A stretch of DNA of 15,426 nucleotides from DSNY01 sp016861185 (GTDB lineage: Bacteria; Pseudomonadota; Gammaproteobacteria; Burkholderiales; Burkholderiaceae_F). A model generated the notes under the pieces. That model made no database searches, was not told where the DNA came from, and saw only the letters and a list, made by a program, of their open reading frames with translations. Positions within the stretch are counted from its first letter, which is position 1, and the number at the start of each line of letters is the position of its first letter. This document shows, piece by piece, positions 14,065 through 15,426 of this stretch. The stretch covers positions 1 through 15,426 of the forward strand of contig SZOR01000099.1 in assembly GCA_030263275.1 (NCBI GenBank). Reading direction: 5' to 3'. The position numbers and the translations under genes are program-made.

Positions 14065-15426
14065 ATGATCGTCGGCACCGCCGGCCACATCGACCACGGC
14101 AAGACCTCGCTGATCAAGCGGCTGACCGGGCGCAACACCGATCGGCTGCCCGAGGAGATCAAGCGCGGCATCTCGATCGAGCTGGGGTATGCGTACGTCG
14201 ATCTTCCCGGCGGTGGCGTGCTCGGCTTCGTCGACGTGCCCGGCCACGAGCGGTTCGTCCACACCATGCTCGCCGGCGCGACCGGCATCGACTACGCGCT
14301 GCTCGTCGTCGCCGCCGACGACGGCGTGATGCCGCAGACCGACGAGCACCTCGACATCCTCGAACTGCTCGGCGTGGAGCACGGTGCGGTCGCGCTGACC
14401 AAGATCGACGCCGTCGCACCCGAACGCGTCGACGCGGTGCGCGCGCAGCTCGCCGCGCGCACCGCCGGCAGCGCCGCCGCGAGCTGGCCGGTGTTCGCCG
14501 TTTCTTCGCTCACCGGCGCAGGGATCGATGCGCTGCAGGCGCATCTTCACGCGACCGCCGCGGCCTGGACGCAGCGCAACGCCGGCGGGCATTTCCGCAT
14601 GGCGATCGATCGCGTGTTCACGCTGGCCGGCGCGGGCACGATCGTCACCGGCACCGCGCACGCCGGCGCGATCGGGGTCGGCGACGCGGTGCTCGTGCAG
14701 CCGCGCGGGCTCTCGGCGCGCGTGCGTTCGATCCACGCGCAGGACCGTCCCGCGCAACGCGGGCGCGCCGGCGAACGTTGCGCACTCGCCCTGGCCGGTG
14801 TTGAAAAGGCCGATATCGAACGCGGCGCCTGGGTCCAGGCGCCCGGACTCGCCAACGTTACCGAGCGCGTTGACGCCGCCTTCACGCTGTCGCGCCGCCA
14901 GGCCAAGGCGCTTGCCAACTGGGTCAACGTCCATCTGCACCACGGCACCGACGACGTGATGGCGCGCGTCGCGGTGCTCGACGCCGAACGCATCGAGCCG
15001 GGGTCGACCGCGCTCGTGTCGATCGCGACCGAGCGGCCGCTCGTCGCATGCCGCGGCGACCGCTTGGTGCTGCGCGACGCGCATGCGGCGCACACGCTGG
15101 GCGGCGGAATCGTGCTGGACATCGCGCCGCCGAAACGCGGCAAACGCGCGCCGGCGCGGCTGCAGGTGCTGCGCGCGCTCGCCGCAGGTGCGCCGCACGA
15201 GGCGCTCGCCCCTGCGCTGGCGCACGAAGCCCGGCCCGTCGCGCAGCTCGCATCGGCGTGGAACCTGCGCGACGACGAGCTGCAGCCGCTGCTCGCTCGC
15301 GTCGGCGCGCGTGTGGCCGCCGGCACCGCGTTCGCCCCGCAGGCGTGTGACGCGTTGCGCGCGAAACTCGCCGTCGCCGTGGCCGCCACGCACGAACGCG
15401 AACCCGAGATGCCGGGCGTCGAGCAG
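14065..15426 (+). CDS. selB: Selenocysteine-specific elongation factor SelB, partial (cut at window end)
   Basis: SelB is a GTPase that brings Sec-tRNA(Sec) to the ribosome at UGA codons marked by a SECIS hairpin. The 454 codons present run in frame to the last base; the E. coli protein is 614 aa, so the C-terminus is missing. G1 is GHIDHGKTS (7-15), G2 is RGISIELGYAY, G3 is DVPGHE (57-62), G4 is TKID (112-115) and G5 is VSSLTGAG. Domains II and III (~175-345) include RVFTLAGAGTIVTGTAHAG. The region after ~355 begins the winged-helix domain IV, whose missing later repeats bind the SECIS loop. The ATG at 14065 is the first in frame and matches the family start MIVGTAGHIDHGK. It is probably co-transcribed with fdhE and selA. 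Confidence 0.96.
   Translation, partial: MIVGTAGHIDHGKTSLIKRLTGRNTDRLPEEIKRGISIELGYAYVDLPGGGVLGFVDVPGHERFVHTMLAGATGIDYALLVVAADDGVMPQTDEHLDILELLGVEHGAVALTKIDAVAPERVDAVRAQLAARTAGSAAASWPVFAVSSLTGAGIDALQAHLHATAAAWTQRNAGGHFRMAIDRVFTLAGAGTIVTGTAHAGAIGVGDAVLVQPRGLSARVRSIHAQDRPAQRGRAGERCALALAGVEKADIERGAWVQAPGLANVTERVDAAFTLSRRQAKALANWVNVHLHHGTDDVMARVAVLDAERIEPGSTALVSIATERPLVACRGDRLVLRDAHAAHTLGGGIVLDIAPPKRGKRAPARLQVLRALAAGAPHEALAPALAHEARPVAQLASAWNLRDDELQPLLARVGARVAAGTAFAPQACDALRAKLAVAVAATHEREPEMPGVEQ

Noticed and set aside
14160..14200. SelB G2 motif with Ser instead of Thr (RGISIELG)
   Set aside because: It is a conservative substitution that I would expect to be tolerated in this family. All other G motifs are intact, so it does not suggest loss of function.

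Overview
The window reads as a chromosomal stretch of a GC-rich betaproteobacterium, probably of the Burkholderiales or a related group. The pointers are strong GC codon bias, a PhaM-type PHA-granule protein (a largely betaproteobacterial family), paired DUF3108 proteins, and an E. coli-like membrane-bound formate dehydrogenase. The sequence gives no species-level identification. Genes are densely packed, and no insertion sequence, CRISPR array, rRNA or tRNA is visible.

Left part (1-1579, minus strand): a fumarylacetoacetate-hydrolase-family enzyme is followed 28 nt downstream by a PhaM-like gene. That gene runs off the window start. Its last ~33 codons do not look like PhaM; they read as the GDGINDAP segment of a P-type cation ATPase, which is either an assembly junction or a real fusion.

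1697-3587 (plus strand): two overlapping genes encode DUF3108-domain envelope proteins. One is anchored by an N-terminal membrane helix with a long proline-rich linker, and the other is exported by a signal peptide.

3592-5645 (minus strand): a compact three-gene cassette encodes an uncharacterised protein with a possible receiver-like N-terminus, an MglA/Srp102-like small GTPase with non-canonical G3 and G4 motifs, and a Roadblock/LC7 protein whose start overlaps the GTPase stop. This is the least characterised system in the window and suggests a Ras-like switch with its regulator. A class III-like polyphosphate kinase 2 follows at 5794-6609 (minus strand).

6943-15426 (plus strand): a formate oxidation and selenium cassette. 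It comprises fdnG (a selenoprotein whose in-frame UGA is at 7534-7536, followed by a bacterial SECIS hairpin), the iron-sulfur subunit, the cytochrome b subunit, a strong intrinsic terminator, then fdhE, selA and selB (cut by the window end). The three Fdn subunits form a membrane complex with its active site facing the periplasm that feeds formate electrons to quinone. FdhE assists maturation. SelA makes Sec-tRNA(Sec), and SelB delivers it to the UGA of fdnG. selC, selD and fdhD are not in the window.

Two dispersed palindromic repeats lie inside the 3' ends of coding regions: one in the uncharacterised gene of the GTPase cassette (4578-4598) and one in selA (about 13976-14016). Each supplies residues to the C-terminus of the host protein.
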